From assembly GCA_033063855.1 (NCBI GenBank), contig CP093829.1:1932243-1996242 (forward strand): a stretch of 64,000 bases of DNA. Reading direction: 5' to 3'. Shown here piece after piece: positions 1-12,274 of the stretch. Within the stretch, counting starts at the first letter, position 1; every line of letters starts with the position of its first letter. This DNA comes from Smittia aterrima. Its lineage: Eukaryota > Arthropoda > Insecta > Diptera > Chironomidae. The notes beneath the pieces are model-generated. The model searched no databases, was not told the origin of the DNA, and was given only the letters and a program-made list of their open reading frames with translations. The position numbers and the translations under genes are program-made.

Positions 1-2041
1 TAATGAAGTTTTGTTGATTCTGCTTGACTGGCTGCGCCTTTGGCTTTTCAATCAAAGTAACACGCTTAGGTTGCACGTTACTATTTACTTTTGCTTTAAC
101 TGCTGCCGTTGGTTTCTTGGTCGCAGCTAATGATGACACAACAGACTTTGGTTTCTGACACGGAGCTTTAGATGTCGCAATCGGTTTATTCTTTGGTGGA
201 TCCTTCTTATGTTCGGTCGGAGACTTCGAATCAACTTTGGATTGAGTTTTTTTAACTTCTTCCGAAGGTTTACCCTTGACGGATGTTGATTCTTTATCTG
301 ATTCTTCGCCATTTTCATTTAGTAACGCAAGAAGCGTAGGGAGACTTGCGGAGGCGCTAGGCTGATCGAAACGCTGTGATGACCAGCTCGACCTTCGCTT
401 ATTTTTGACAGTCATCCAACCATCCCCAGCTCCCACTTGATTGCTAGGTTTGTTGTCAGATTTCTTCGCCGTCGATCTCTTACCATCGCCAAGACTGTTC
501 CTAGATCCAAGCTTTTCCGTTGATGCCTTCAAAGTTGATGTTGAGCTATCAGTAGCACTGTCTTCAAAAGATTTCTTCTTTCTGAGTTCTCCTGATCTCA
601 AACTAAATCTCTGATGAGACTTTGGAATTTCTATCATTGTCTTAGAACGAACAGCAACGTTACTTTTCTGTTGAGCGTTATCACGATTTAATACTGTTGT
701 TGGAGCCGTTGTAGGAATGTTTTTGGCGCTAGGCGATGTGCGAGGTAGCGGACGACTGACTCGATTAGTTGCGTGTGTAGCTGCTGATGATTTACGAGCT
801 GTGCTTTCAACCGAAACACGAGAATTCTTCGGCGCAATAGTCTGATTGCGCAATGAATAGTTTGCTCTGATTGGGACACGAATTGGTTTTGAAGAAGTTG
901 GAGAAGTATCGACCTTCGGGGTGGTTTCTGTTGGTTTTAAAACATCCGACAATGAAGGCGTCGCATGAAGCTCAGATGATGTTACTTCGACTTCCGATTT
1001 TTCTTCGTTCACTTCGACTTTTTCTTCTTCAACGATATTCGGAGAAACTGATTTCTGTTCTGTTGAAGAATACTTTGTTATGTATTCAAGCAATGTGAGA
1101 TTGTCATCATGAATTCCTTCAGTTTGGGTGTAGCCATCGTGTGTTTGGATTGGAGCTGGATAGAAATACTGGAATTGATCTGGTTGTGAGTCGATTGCTT
1201 GGTTCAGATCTTCGAGAGAAACTGACTTTGGTTTCTGATAAAGCAATTGTTCATTTTCAAGCGGTTGCGAATCCTTGAGCAGTTGCTCAAACTTTCTTTC
1301 CTTCTCTGCTTGAAGTGAATCAACAGTGCTTTCAATTTTAGGAGCATCAAGTTTAGCTGTGTCCTTTGATCTATGATCGGGACTCTTTATCTTATTTGAT
1401 TGTCCGAGTTTCTTGTTCTCTTCAATCGTTGGACAAGGACTGTTTGATCCCGAGAAGCTGCTGGGCGACGATTTTCCCGACATGGATGGACTTGTGATAT
1501 TTTTGTTGCGTATTCGAGGCACAGCATTGGTTTTACGAACTTCCCAAGCGAGTGATTGTGGTCGTTGTGGCAACGGCGTCTTCTCATAATCCCAGGACAT
1601 TTTAAAAAATTCTGCAAGCGCCTTAAACTCTCTGATGTAATTCTCAAGTACAAGAATTGCTTCTTGGCATGATGCCAAGTGCTCGTAGTACTCAACCGTT
1701 TTATAAATTTCATCAACAGCTCGCTGAAGGTTGCCAAACAAAAACGCCCAATATCTTGCCTGGAATTCTGATCGTTTATCTCTCCCTGTTGATGCACTGC
1801 GAACACGAGGTCCGGATTTGTCAGACACGGATTGACTTAGCCTGCTGGACTTTGGTGGAAGCCGCTTCGATCCTAAAATAAAATTGTCATGACATCCAGA
1901 GCAAAAAATAACAAAGGAAATAGCTTTACTTGATAACTCATCCTTGGAGTCCAAAAGAATGAAGTTCTTGGCCTCCCGTTGTTCGTATTCATTGAATTTC
2001 GGTGCGTCCATCATGAATGATGGCATTTGGACATGATTCAT
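1..2041 (-). CDS. Scaper: SCAPER homologue, N-terminal part (runs off the window)
   Basis: S-phase cyclin A-associated protein in the ER; in vertebrates SCAPER is an ER-linked regulator of cyclin A and, more recently, of translation and cilia. Reading leftwards from the ATG at 2041, the frame stays open to base 1, so the 3' end is missing. About residues 60-170 carry the SCAPER N-terminal domain, recognised by stretches such as RSASTGRDKRSE, QARYWAFLFGNLQRAVDE, EAILVLENYIREFKAL and WDYEKTPLPQRPQSLAWEV. The rest is Ser/Thr/Lys-rich and disordered, as in the family. One intron is proposed at 1873-1929 (donor GTAAAG, acceptor TTTTAG). It is 57 bp, a multiple of three with no stop, so retention would add 19 residues without breaking the frame. 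The family call is firm; the gene symbol follows the vertebrate name. Confidence 0.88.
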   Translation of the reverse strand, partial: MNHVQMPSFMMDAPKFNEYEQREAKNFILLDSKDELSSKAISFVIFCSGCHDNFILGSKRLPPKSSRLSQSVSDKSGPRVRSASTGRDKRSEFQARYWAFLFGNLQRAVDEIYKTVEYYEHLASCQEAILVLENYIREFKALAEFFKMSWDYEKTPLPQRPQSLAWEVRKTNAVPRIRNKNITSPSMSGKSSPSSFSGSNSPCPTIEENKKLGQSNKIKSPDHRSKDTAKLDAPKIESTVDSLQAEKERKFEQLLKDSQPLENEQLLYQKPKSVSLEDLNQAIDSQPDQFQYFYPAPIQTHDGYTQTEGIHDDNLTLLEYITKYSSTEQKSVSPNIVEEEKVEVNEEKSEVEVTSSELHATPSLSDVLKPTETTPKVDTSPTSSKPIRVPIRANYSLRNQTIAPKNSRVSVESTARKSSAATHATNRVSRPLPRTSPSAKNIPTTAPTTVLNRDNAQQKSNVAVRSKTMIEIPKSHQRFSLRSGELRKKKSFEDSATDSSTSTLKASTEKLGSRNSLGDGKRSTAKKSDNKPSNQVGAGDGWMTVKNKRRSSWSSQRFDQPSASASLPTLLALLNENGEESDKESTSVKGKPSEEVKKTQSKVDSKSPTEHKKDPPKNKPIATSKAPCQKPKSVVSSLAATKKPTAAVKAKVNSNVQPKRVTLIEKPKAQPVKQNQQNFI

Positions 2042-2774
2042 TGCGAAATTCCTATTTTGCGAAAAGTGTTTAATTCAAAACCTACGCAAAAAATATCAGA
2101 CTTTCAAGTTTTATTGCGAAAACTCACCGAAAGATGACAATTTTGATTGCATTCGATAGATTGAACTTTAGGAAATCAATTCCGTGTTAAACAACAATTG
2201 TTCATTGCTTCTTTAAGCTTCAACTTATTGTGAAAAATTTCTTACGTTTTATTATTTAGAGAAATATTTCGCAGATGTGAAGAAGTTTGGATTATTGAAC
2301 TCGCCCAGACGATTTTGAATTTGATTAACGAATTTTCTTGTAAAAGACTGTTCCAGGTTTGATCCTTCAATCAGTGGCTCTGACTCATTGCAAATTTAAA
2401 AGTTCAGCTGAGCTGATGACAACGAAGATAAATTGTCTAGTTTCCTTTCGATTGTGACTCACAATTTGTGAGAGGAGAATTTTTTTAATGTCTATAATTC
2501 AAACGCGCATTCTAATTACTCAATTTTTAATAGAAACAATGAGCTAATATTCTAAGCTGCATGAAATTCTAGCTCTGATGTCAGTTGCGTTTTAACTGTC
2601 GGAAAATACACTTGTCAAGCAAGATCGATTAATTATTATTTTATTAAAAATTTCCCGGGTTTTCCCAGATTTTCGTAGTTAGTTAGTGAAAAGTTTTTAA
2701 GCCACTGTAAAAATACTCAATTAAAAACTTTGGTTTAAAAATTCTTTTGTGCCAAAGGAAGAAGCTTTTAAACG
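2042..2774. other. Divergent intergenic region
   Basis: This 733-bp AT-rich spacer separates the SCAPER start (minus) from the acyltransferase start (plus) and must hold both 5' UTRs and promoters. I see no open frame, clear TATA box or repeat worth naming. Confidence 0.6.
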
Positions 2775-5107
2775 ATGATCAAGTTTCATGTGATTTTACC
2801 TTTAGTGTGTTTGATATCAAGCGCTAGTTCATTGGTTTACCTGAATCCGTATCAGATAAATTGTAAGTTCAGTTCTTAAACTATTTAAAGTCTTACCAAT
2901 GCAAATTTATTTTAGTAACCGAATACTATGCAATGCCTGATTTGTTTCATTTCGATGACTTCGAGAAGTGCTCCGCGTTATCTGATATTGACGCGCCAGC
3001 CAAATATTGCGTCGTCAGAACTTTTATTAAACCGGATAAAGCTTCGCAGTTGTACAACTTCATTCACGAGTTTTCTGAAAAGGAAAAGCAACATTTTCGT
3101 CACGATAAGCTCGATCGGGGAATTTGTATGACAAACTGTTTAAAATTAGTCGAAGATCTCGGCGACGAAGCAGAAAATTATTTCATCGAAAGCTTTCCAA
3201 TGGACTCAAAGCTCACATTTGACTTCATCGGTTTTCCATTTGTCGATCAAGATCGTTTGACGTATAATCGAATTGTAAACATTTGCATCAACAAGCATCT
3301 CGTTGATAATTACAACTTAACCGGTTTCTCTTCCATCGAATATTGTCTCGAGCGAGATCGCGACATTCCCGCAGGTGATTAAACGATCACGCGTAAGAAT
3401 TCATTTAATTTATTTCAATCTCTAGATTGGTTCGATTACTTTGTCGTGTGTGTCATTACTCTCTGGCTCGTTGCGGTTTATGTATCAAGTTTATACGATA
3501 GTAGGAAGTCAACTGCAACTGATCATTACTCAACGCCTTACAACAAATCATGTAAATGAATTAATAAGTCACGCGAGTTTATTATAAGAAAAAACTTTAT
3601 TTTTATTCACAGCTGATCAGTTTCTGACAGCTTTCTCAATCAAACGTCACTGGTATCGATTGACTGGCGAAACAAAGCCTGAACATCGTGACTTGAGATG
3701 CATCAATGGAATCAAAACAATTGTCATGTTAATGATCACAAATGGCCATGTCTTCTGGTATTTCATGTCGTTGCCGATGAAGAATCCATTGTTCATTGAA
3801 GAGCAATATCACAAAGTCATCGCAATGATCTTGATCAATGGAGAAAATCTTCCCAACATTTTCTTCTTCTTCAGTGGATTCTTGCTCTGCATTCTTGCAC
3901 TTCCGTTGCTGATGAAGGAGATAAATCAATCGAAAAAGTTCTTTATCAAAGCGTTGGTCTATCGCTACGTTCGACTAATGCCGTTGATGACTTTCTTAAT
4001 TATGGTGAGCTCGAGTTGGCTTCATCGTCTTGGCTCTGGTCCGTTATGGGAGAAGTTCAACTTTGAAGAACGACAATTCTGCAGGAAAAACTGGTGGACG
4101 AATCTTTTAATGATAAACAATTATCTGAGTGGAGATGAAAAAGTATTCGAAACGAAGCTAACGAAAAACTTTTAGTGATCAACAATCTCTTTTCAGTGTC
4201 TCGTTCATTCTTGGTTTCTTTCAACAGATTTTCACTTGAGTGTCCTTGGATTGATTATTCTCATTTTCATAGCAAAGCATCCACACTTGAAGCGAATTGT
4301 TTTCACATTTGCTTTGTCAGTGTCTTTCATCACAGTTGTCGTTCATGTTTATGTCAACAAGATGTATCCAATGTTCTTGATAATTCCAGAGTAAGTTGAA
4401 AATGCTTTTCATTTTATTTTTTTAACTTCTTTGTTCTCAGATTTCTTCGTAATCAACTCTTCATCTCGAGTGAGAAGGAAATTAGTTATTTCTATAAATT
4501 CCACGCTCCGTCTCATCTCAACGCTGGAAACTACATTGCCGGGATGATGTTCGGTCTGATCTATTTGCAAGCAAAGGACAAAGTTATTGAAATCAAGGAT
4601 TCATTGAAGTTTAAAACTTTGTGGCACTTTTCTTGGTCTGCTGGATATATCATTTCGATGCTTGGATTTCCTTTTATTGAATCGAACATTGAACCATCGA
4701 TTTGGACTGCAATTTATGGAGGACTCATGAAACATTATCACAGTTTGTTGATTGGAATTGTGGTCCTAGGAATAATCGTGCGATCATTTGATTTTATTAA
4801 AGTTTTAAACTTGCCGATCTTTCGAGTTCTTGGAAGAATTTCTTACTCTTACTATCTCAGTCACATTTTCCTCATGAGACTCTTCATGTCCAGTGGAACG
4901 CAGCCGCTTGAAATCAGCATGACCAGTGCTTGGATCTACACGGCAGCGATTTTCTTCTTTGGAAATCTTTTATCAATTCCACTCGCTCTTATCGTTGAGT
5001 TTCCAATCAACACGATCGCGAAAGAAATCTTGAAAAAGTTTGATGATGAAGAAAAACCTTCCGATCTCAATGAAAATGGTTTATATCTGAAACGTCTAGA
5101 ATCTTAA
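2775..5107 (+). CDS. NRF-6-like membrane acyltransferase (acyltransferase 3 family)
   Basis: Exons 2775-2862, 2916-3374, 3426-3551, 3613-4142, 4197-4390 and 4441-5107 give 687 residues in frame. Residues 1-19 look like a signal peptide. A Cys-containing extracellular NRF domain follows (about 30-180: FEKCSALSDIDAPAKYC ... GICMTNCLKLVEDLGDEAE). Next come a membrane segment near 186-205 and, from about residue 250 (RDLRCINGIKTIVML), a polytopic acyltransferase-3 domain with WWTNLLMINNYL and, across an intron, CLVHSWFLSTDFHLSVLGL. This order is typical of the 'nose resistant to fluoxetine' family, which is large in insects and linked in C. elegans to lipid and drug transport. The substrate cannot be inferred. 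The start fits because it yields the signal peptide. All introns are 50-61 bp with GT-AG ends. Confidence 0.9.
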
Positions 5108-5149
5108 ATTAATTGAACGAAAATTATTCTTTCGATCCTATTTTATTTT

Positions 5150-5155
5150 AATAAA
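5150..5155 (+). terminator. Polyadenylation signal AATAAA of the acyltransferase gene
   Basis: AATAAA lies 43 bp after the stop codon at 5105-5107. Confidence 0.65.
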
Positions 5156-6248
5156 CATTTTCGATATTTTTTATGCAACATTTGTACAAACTTTAGAAAA
5201 GTTACCGATTTCGAATAAAGTTCATTTCTTTGTCAGATTTCTTACAATTCCCAGTCGTAAGTGAAAGTTTTTAAAGCTTTTGTATGCTTTTGAATGAGAG
5301 AAGTCTCTAAATAAATTGAAAAAGGTTTTGAAGTTTCAGGAAACTATTTGCCGGATAATAAGATTTATTTATTTCACTAAAATCATTCTGATTTGCTTGC
5401 TATCACTATTTTCTTCTTGACGTAGGATTTGATTCTAAAGATCCAGCTGAGCTGTGGCCTAGAAAGAGTGCGAAAGAGAGTTTAGTGAAGTTACTTAAAG
5501 CAGTCAGCAAATTAAATTTTTATTGATGAAACCAAAAATGATTTGATAGAAGCTCGTGCAGCGAAAAGGAACAAAAACAAGAACTCACATTTGATATTCA
5601 ACCTGACGAGCTTTCGTAGACCGTTGCCCAATAACTTTTAACGTTTCTGAAAGCTGCGATCATCTCTTAAAACCATTTAAAGCATGCAAATATAAACCGA
5701 AAAGAAAGAAAGAAAAGAACCCGGAAAATCCATTCGAAAGCAAGCACCAGAAAAATAAATAAAATGAAATCACAAAATGGAGTGAAATTATGGAAATTTT
5801 ATTTTCTCTTTTTTGACAAAAGTCGAAAATATTTCTCAGTGATAATGATAATGAACTTATTCAAAAAAATCTACTTTTATACTAATGTTTATGTAAGTGG
5901 ATGAACTCGCCAATGAATAAACTGAAATGTCACTTTCTTCATTAGCGAACTCAACCACAAGTCACCGATCAAAGTTGTGAAAATAATTTCTTTTGTCTGA
6001 GTAATCACACTTTTAATGAATTCAATGATCGGATGTGATAAATGAGCTTTTCGCTTTCTTCAAAGCTCAAAGCAATTGAAACACTTTCCATAAAGCTTAA
6101 AACCCTCAAGTTGTGAATGTGAAAAGATTCTCACTCGGCAGTGGAAGACTTGAACGTCCTTAATTCTAACTTTACACAGAAAGCAAGCAACAAAAGCCAA
6201 AACGAATGATTTTCAAGAATAATGTAGGCGGAATGAAAATTTGTGCAA
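5156..6248. other. Convergent intergenic region
   Basis: This spacer lies between the end of the acyltransferase gene (plus) and the TANGO1 stop (minus) and should contain the TANGO1 3' UTR. It is AT-rich. I found no coding frame with conserved features. Confidence 0.5.
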
Positions 6249-9200
6249 TCACCAATCGTCGTATTCGTTATCTGTATATGTTGATGACGACGACGAAGAT
6301 GACAACCGATTGCTTCCATTACCTTTTGACTTTTTGCTTCGATCTGATGGTGAACTGTAACCGCGTCTTGGTGGGCTGGGACTTGGTGGAGGACTGTAGT
6401 CAGTTTCCGTCTCGAATGCAGTGTAATCGTCGTAGCGACTATCGGGCGAGTATCGTCCTCTTCCCCTTGGACTGTATCGATCACGGTCGTCGAATCTCTT
6501 TGGTGGTGGTGACATTAAACGACCTAAAGGAGGCCCCATATCGAACGGCGGAGGAGGTAAGAATGGCGGAGGAACGCCTGGTAAGAATCCTTGCGGTAGG
6601 AAAGGCGGTGGCATCATAAGCGGAGCTTGCGGTAGACCATTTACATTATTTGGTGATTCGACACGAATGGGTGAAGGAATTGAATTAACCGTATCATTGA
6701 TCATGTTTGGCAAACCATCTAGAAAAGACGAAAACATTTTAAAATTGAGACGCAGATAAAATAAAATGACTCACTAAGTAAATCGCCAGCACCAGCTGGA
6801 TTTTCAGCGATTGATGTGAGTCTCCGTCTTAAAGCAGCTGACTCCATTCTTGATTCTTCGAGCTTTCGTTCAGCTTGACGAGCGTTAAGCCAAGCAGCAT
6901 GTGACTGAGCTTCAAGTGATGATAAGTTCAACTTATGAGCAGCTACTTGAGCCTCGATCTCAGCACGTAGCGAATCGTTTTGTGACTTGAGTCCTTGGAT
7001 TTCGTCGTTGAGCGCTTGAACTTTCTCCACTGTGCTTGTGGTTTCTCCTTGCTGTTTCATCCAACGAGCTTCCTTCACGCTAAGTTCTTGTTGCAGCTGT
7101 GTCTCTTTCTCTTTGAAGTACGTAGACAAAACTTCGAGTCTCGTCTGTGCTTCGAGTTTTTCTTTCTCAGCTACTCCAAATTCTTTCTTTAAATTCGACA
7201 TTTCTTCGCTGATTAATTTAACACGATCTTCGAGAAGTTTGCGACCATCTTTGTCGTTCTGAAGCTGTTCTTGAATAGTACTCTTCTCTTTCGTCACAGC
7301 AAGAAGATCAGCTTTAAGATCGGCAACATCGAACACATTCTTGAATTCTCCGCCTTTTGAATCTTTCTTGATAACTTTTAAACATTCTTCTAATGCTTGT
7401 ACCTTTGACTCGGCAGCATTGAGAGCTTTCTTTGACTCTTCATAGTTCTTTGCGTATGAAGTTAATTCACTATTTAATCTAGTCACTTCACCATTTCTCT
7501 CTTCGACTAATTGATTAACTTGAACATCACTGTCACGTTTGATATTTTCAAGTTCAATCTGAAGATTGTTACGTTCCAAAACGATTGCATCAAATTTATG
7601 TTGGAAGCTCTGGAAGTCTCCCTCGAATTTGCCATTGACCTCAGACAGTTGAACTTGAAGTTCACTGTTTTCACGAGACTTGGCAGCAAGAGTTTCATTC
7701 ATTGTAATGATAGTTTCTTGTTGCTCATTCAGCTGTCGTTGCAAATCCTCTACGGAGCTGATAATTGATTCACTTCCGGTTTGATTGTTAAGAAGCTCTG
7801 ACACCATTCGGTTCAGTTCAAGTCCATCTTCTGCAGCAGCTTCAAGCTCCTTCTCCAGAGAAGAAACTTTCTCGAAAAGCTCGTTTTTGACTTGCTCGGT
7901 CGATTCCAATTCTTGCTTCAGTGCAATGACCATGTCGTTAGATCCGAAAGAATTATCCTCGATGCTCATAAGTTTTTGTCTAGTCACGATCACATCACCT
8001 TTCAATAATTCATTTTCCTTAACAGCTGCCATCAAGTGACGTTCCAAATCATTCATCTAAAATAAAACTTAATCTCAGAACAAAGAAATAAATTAAATAA
8101 ATTATTTCTCACCTTGGCGATTAGGGGACCTTCTTTACGAGCTTTGCTTATGCAGTAGTAGCCAAGTGTAAAGATAAGAACGGTCAAAGATGTAAGTCCC
8201 ATGCTGATAATCAAATCCATACTTTCGATTGCTTCGTTCAACGCAATTCTTAAATATTCATCAGCAGACTTCCATTCGTTCTCGACTTTTCCAAAGTTCA
8301 ATTCACGCTTTGTATTCACTGAGTTTGGACAATTTTCTGAGTCGATTTTCTCGCAGAAACCTGAATCGGCTGAAGAAAAATTGCAAAATGAAATTATAAA
8401 GAGAAAGAAAATCATTTAAGTCATCAGAAAATAGAATTGGCATAAACAAGATCTTTTGTAGACTAACAAGTGCAATAGAAAACGAAAGTAAGGGAAAGAG
8501 AATCGAATATTCACTTGTCGCAATATGAAGTACAAAGCGACTATGACGTCAAGCACTTGAATGGTTTCTGAACTTACTTTTTTGATCCGTTGAAGGATGT
8601 TCAGCATTGTCAGGTTTCGCTGTCTCATGGAAATGTGGCTCGCTATCGTCAGCATCGCTGAAGAATTTCTTGAATAATCCACCGAAGAAACCAGTTTGAT
8701 TATCGTCTTCCGCTAAAGGTGATTCTGGTAGTTTATGCTCTTGGGGCGATTCGGGGAGCTTTTCTTCGTGATGATGGCCATGATCATGTTCATGTGAATG
8801 ATCATGTGAATGATCATGTGAATGATCGTGATGTTCATGCGAGTGCTGGTGATGTTTTTTTTTGTCACAAAGTGACAGTTGTTCAGCATGGCCTGCGGTG
8901 ACATATCCCTTTCCAGTGCCTTCAACAATTCGATTGCCTAATTTCTCGTTGAAACGTTGCAAAAGTGCATCAGGTGATGGCTTAAACGGAATTGAAGTAG
9001 TTGGTGTCTCAATGACTTCTGGTTGAGGAATTTCAGCGATTTCAGGCACTTCTGTTGTTACAGGAATTGCATCTTGAACTGGAATTTCTGTGATCGTTTC
9101 GATCGTTCGTTCGGTAGTCTCAGTTACGACCAAGGTTTCGACCGTTCGTTCGTCAGTCTCAGTTTCGATCGGAATCTCAGGAACTTCGATTTGCTGTTGA

Positions 9201-10517
9201 GGGATCTCGACAACTGGAAGTTCCAAAGGGATCTCTGAGATTGGAGGAGCTGTCTCTACAGCTACTGGATCCTCAGGTTTAACTGAAGGCTCCGAAGCTG
9301 TATCGTTTTTAGTGGTTTCGTCTGTTAATAGTTCTTCAATCTTCGGTAAGTTCTGAACAACGTCCTCGGCTTGAGTGTTGATTTCAAAAGGTTTTGTCTC
9401 TTCTTTAATGATTTTAACTTCTTCCGAGGTGTTTTCTAACTTTTGTGTAGCGTCAACTGTGACATTTTCTGGTTCTAACGGTGGCATCGACAAAGTATCC
9501 TGAGTTGTTTCAATTGGGATTGGCAGTAGCTCAGGAACTTTTACTTCTTCATCCTTTATTGGTTCAGTGACTGTGTCATTTGTTATTGGATCTGAGTTCG
9601 TTTCAACAACTAAAGGTTCAGGAGTTTGTTGAATGTTTTCAGATGAAGCTGCTGGGACTGGCACAGCTAAAGGTTTTTCTTCTTCTTTCGGAACTTCCTT
9701 GAAAGTTTCAACAATCTTAACAGACTCTGGATCCTTGTGAGGTGGAATTGCAATCAACTCTGGTTGTTCTGGTTCGTTTTTCTTTTCTGGGATAATTTCT
9801 GCTGATTTCTCTTCTTCAGTTTCCTCCTCATCGTCTCCATCATCCTCTTCGTCGTCGCCTTCTTCCATTCCACTATCTTCATCTGAATCGGGAATTGTTG
9901 GTTTGGGATCTTCCAAACTTGTTTCAGTAGAGGATTGAACTAAGGGCGCTGCTTCAGTAGTAACATCAAGAGGAACATTCGATGGTACTTCTGGGACGAC
10001 AGGAGCTTCTTGGTTTGGCTCATTTACTGGTGCAGGCAGAGTTTCAGTCTCATTCAGTTTTGGTTCCTGAGGTGGTTGACTAGATTTCAGAAATTCGTGA
10101 AGAAAGTTCTGTTCTCTGACTTGCTGATCAATTCGTCTGCTACTGATGTCAATCTCAACTGAATAAGGAAAGTTCCCTCGAGTTGTCTCTCGTAGGTGTT
10201 GCTTTGGCAAGAATCCGTAATTCTTTCCACTTCGGATGTAATAAAGATCATCAGTCATCCCAAATATCTCGACTTCGGAATTAACTGCATGAATCTGCAG
10301 CTTGTAAGGCTTATCCGGAGTGTATCGTAACTTCGTCACGGCCCTGTTTGACGGTTCTAAAAGCAAAAATATTTCATGAAAATTAGAAAGTTCAGCCTTT
10401 TTTGTTTGTCGCAACATTTTACTCACTTTCACACTTTTCATCGCCGCATTTTACTTGCAGGACCTCGGCCGATGATAGAGCAACAAATCCTACTAATAAT
10501 ATAACAATAAAACGCAT
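6249..10517 (-). CDS. Tango1: Transport and Golgi organization protein 1 (TANGO1)
   Basis: Exons, in order of transcription, are 10517-10427, 10356-8578, 8369-8113, 8056-6775 and 6718-6249; the sum gives 1292 residues. A signal peptide (MRFIVILLVGFVALSSA) is followed by a lumenal SH3-like domain (about 25-100: KLRYTPDKPYKLQIHAVNSEVEIFG). A long acidic Pro/Glu/Thr-rich lumenal stretch and a His-rich patch (about 533-560) follow. One membrane span lies near 676-697. The cytosolic side has a coiled coil of about 425 residues and a C-terminal Pro-rich and Ser/Arg-rich tail (PPPFLPQG, PPPPFDMGPP). This is the TANGO1 layout: the lumenal SH3 binds bulky cargo such as collagen, the coiled coil organises ER exit sites, and the Pro-rich tail binds Sec23. 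The ATG is supported by the signal peptide; all splice sites are GT-AG. Confidence 0.93.
8791..8826 (-). repeat. Three copies of a 12-bp repeat coding for His-rich residues
   Basis: The plus-strand 12-mer CATGTGAATGAT repeats at 8791, 8803 and 8815. On the minus strand it codes for the HSHDHSHDHSHEHD stretch of lumenal TANGO1. Confidence 0.85.
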
Positions 10518-11018
10518 TCTAATCACATTTATCTTGACAAAATTTGAAGATTTCCACGTCAACGTTTGCTTCACTGTTCGCTTCAATTATTAACTCGTCG
10601 CTTCCCCTTGAACCTAGACGTTTTCAAGAAACCAACTTTGAAATGAATTAAAATATAGAAATAAGTGAAATTAGTTGTTCTCAGTTCAAAATAGTTTGTT
10701 TGTTGGCATTGCTGGCATTGCTTCTAACTCAGAAGTACCAAGTCGATTGCATTTTCGTCGGCATTTTGTAGAACTTGAATTTTAGTCGTAAAATAAATTT
10801 CTGAATTAATTATCTTCATTATTTGACGCAATTGAAGCTTTTAAAGCATCAAATATCATCTTATTGTAATATTAATATAAGAACAAATCACCAAAAGCTT
10901 ATCAAATTGTAAGTAAGTCGATGGAATGTTCTAATCACAAAATCTATTTATTTGTTTACATTTTTGTTGTTGTAGAAGAACTTCACCGAATGAAAGAGAT
11001 TTTTGCTAATGAGACACA
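10518..11018. promoter_or_regulatory. Divergent promoter region with a likely 5' UTR intron
   Basis: This spacer separates TANGO1 (minus) from the zinc-finger gene (plus). At 10909-10975 a GTAAGTAAGT donor and a TTGTTGTAG acceptor mark a probable 67-bp intron in the 5' UTR of the zinc-finger gene. No TATA box was recognised. Confidence 0.45.
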
Positions 11019-12179
11019 ATGGAAAAATCAGTAAAGACGGGTTCAGTGAAGATGACAAGAAAGACGATGAATCTTGTGAATATTCAACAAGCGGAAAAAC
11101 GCGATTGGAAGTGCAACATTTGCTTCAAGGAATTTGACACGGAAATGATGTTGAGAGAACATGAAGACATTCATATTACGCCATTCTGCGAATCCTGCAA
11201 TAAAATGTTCAAATCAGCAAAGTTACTTCGTCTTCACCAGCTCGCCTATCACTCGACTTCCCTTCAACAAGAACATCAACAACAATCCAAAGACTACAGT
11301 CTAAGTAGCTCCGATGATGAACTGAATATTTGCGAAGATCTTTCGCTGAATAAAGTGAAAGAGGAACCCATCGAATTAGTATCGGAACCAGAAATCGAAA
11401 ACCTTCTTAACCATGATCCTCATAACTCCAGTGCTGTTCATGATCTTTCGCCAAGTTCCAACTCAGACTTTTACCCGGAAACTTCGAAAGCGCTTGGTAT
11501 CTGGCGCAATTTCACCGAAACGCCTTCTTCGTCATTCCTCAACATAGAGCACTCAAGTGTTCCTATGAATATTATCAAAATGGAGCCCGTCGATATTCCC
11601 GCCGAATCAGATCAATTCGACTTCATCATCAATGAGATTCTAAAGAAACCTGTGAATACATTAGACACAACCGACAATTCGAAGCTTTCACTCGTAGCCG
11701 AAGAAATTCCTCTTCAACAAAACTTTTGGACACAATCCGAACAGCAAGTCCAGCAAGAACAAGAAGTGTGGAACTGCGATATTTGCAATCGAAGCTTCAG
11801 TACAAAACAAATTTTACAGCGACATAGAATCGCTCTTCATGACCACAACAAAGACTTTAAGTGCGATCAGTGCGATCAATGGTTCAGCAGTTCCAACAAC
11901 CACGAGCTAATCAAACATGTGAATGAAGTCCACAATGGCTTCAAGAAGTTTATCTGCGATTATCACGGGTGCAATAAAGAGTTTTCAAGACGAGATGCAC
12001 TAAAGCGACATCGACAAACTCACGAGACACAAAAGGTGAAGAACGTAATGCAACAGGCGACGAGTAAGCAGCAACCTGGTGTTCCGACTCCGCTTCCAAC
12101 CTACAGTTGCTTCGACTGCGGTCTTAACTTCCGTTATCAGACATCTTTAATCCTTCACTTGAAGAATCATAAATCTTAA
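11019..12179 (+). CDS. C2H2 zinc-finger protein, six fingers
   Basis: A single-exon frame of 386 residues, probably a nuclear DNA-binding regulator. Two fingers lie near the N terminus (WKCNICFKEF...HEDIH and FCESCNKMF...HQLAYH). A long linker follows, then four fingers: WNCDICNRSF, FKCDQCDQWF, FICDYHGCNKEF and YSCFDCGLNF. The linker carries two sites that fit the SUMO consensus (hydrophobic-K-x-E): VKEEPIE near 119 and IKMEPVD near 190. There is no ZAD domain. I cannot assign an orthologue. The ATG at 11019 is the first in frame and follows the putative 5' UTR intron. Confidence 0.85.
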   Translation: MEKSVKTGSVKMTRKTMNLVNIQQAEKRDWKCNICFKEFDTEMMLREHEDIHITPFCESCNKMFKSAKLLRLHQLAYHSTSLQQEHQQQSKDYSLSSSDDELNICEDLSLNKVKEEPIELVSEPEIENLLNHDPHNSSAVHDLSPSSNSDFYPETSKALGIWRNFTETPSSSFLNIEHSSVPMNIIKMEPVDIPAESDQFDFIINEILKKPVNTLDTTDNSKLSLVAEEIPLQQNFWTQSEQQVQQEQEVWNCDICNRSFSTKQILQRHRIALHDHNKDFKCDQCDQWFSSSNNHELIKHVNEVHNGFKKFICDYHGCNKEFSRRDALKRHRQTHETQKVKNVMQQATSKQQPGVPTPLPTYSCFDCGLNFRYQTSLILHLKNHKS

Positions 12180-12274
12180 TTAGGATAATTAAGCCTGTTG
12201 AGCATTTTTATCCGAGAAAAACTATGTCACGTTTCATTAAATTCGTAAGAAATCAAAAAAGGGAAAGGAGTTTG

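Noticed and set aside
1387..1806. 139-codon minus-strand open frame
   Set aside because: It is out of frame with the SCAPER reading, which continues open through this region and matches the family.
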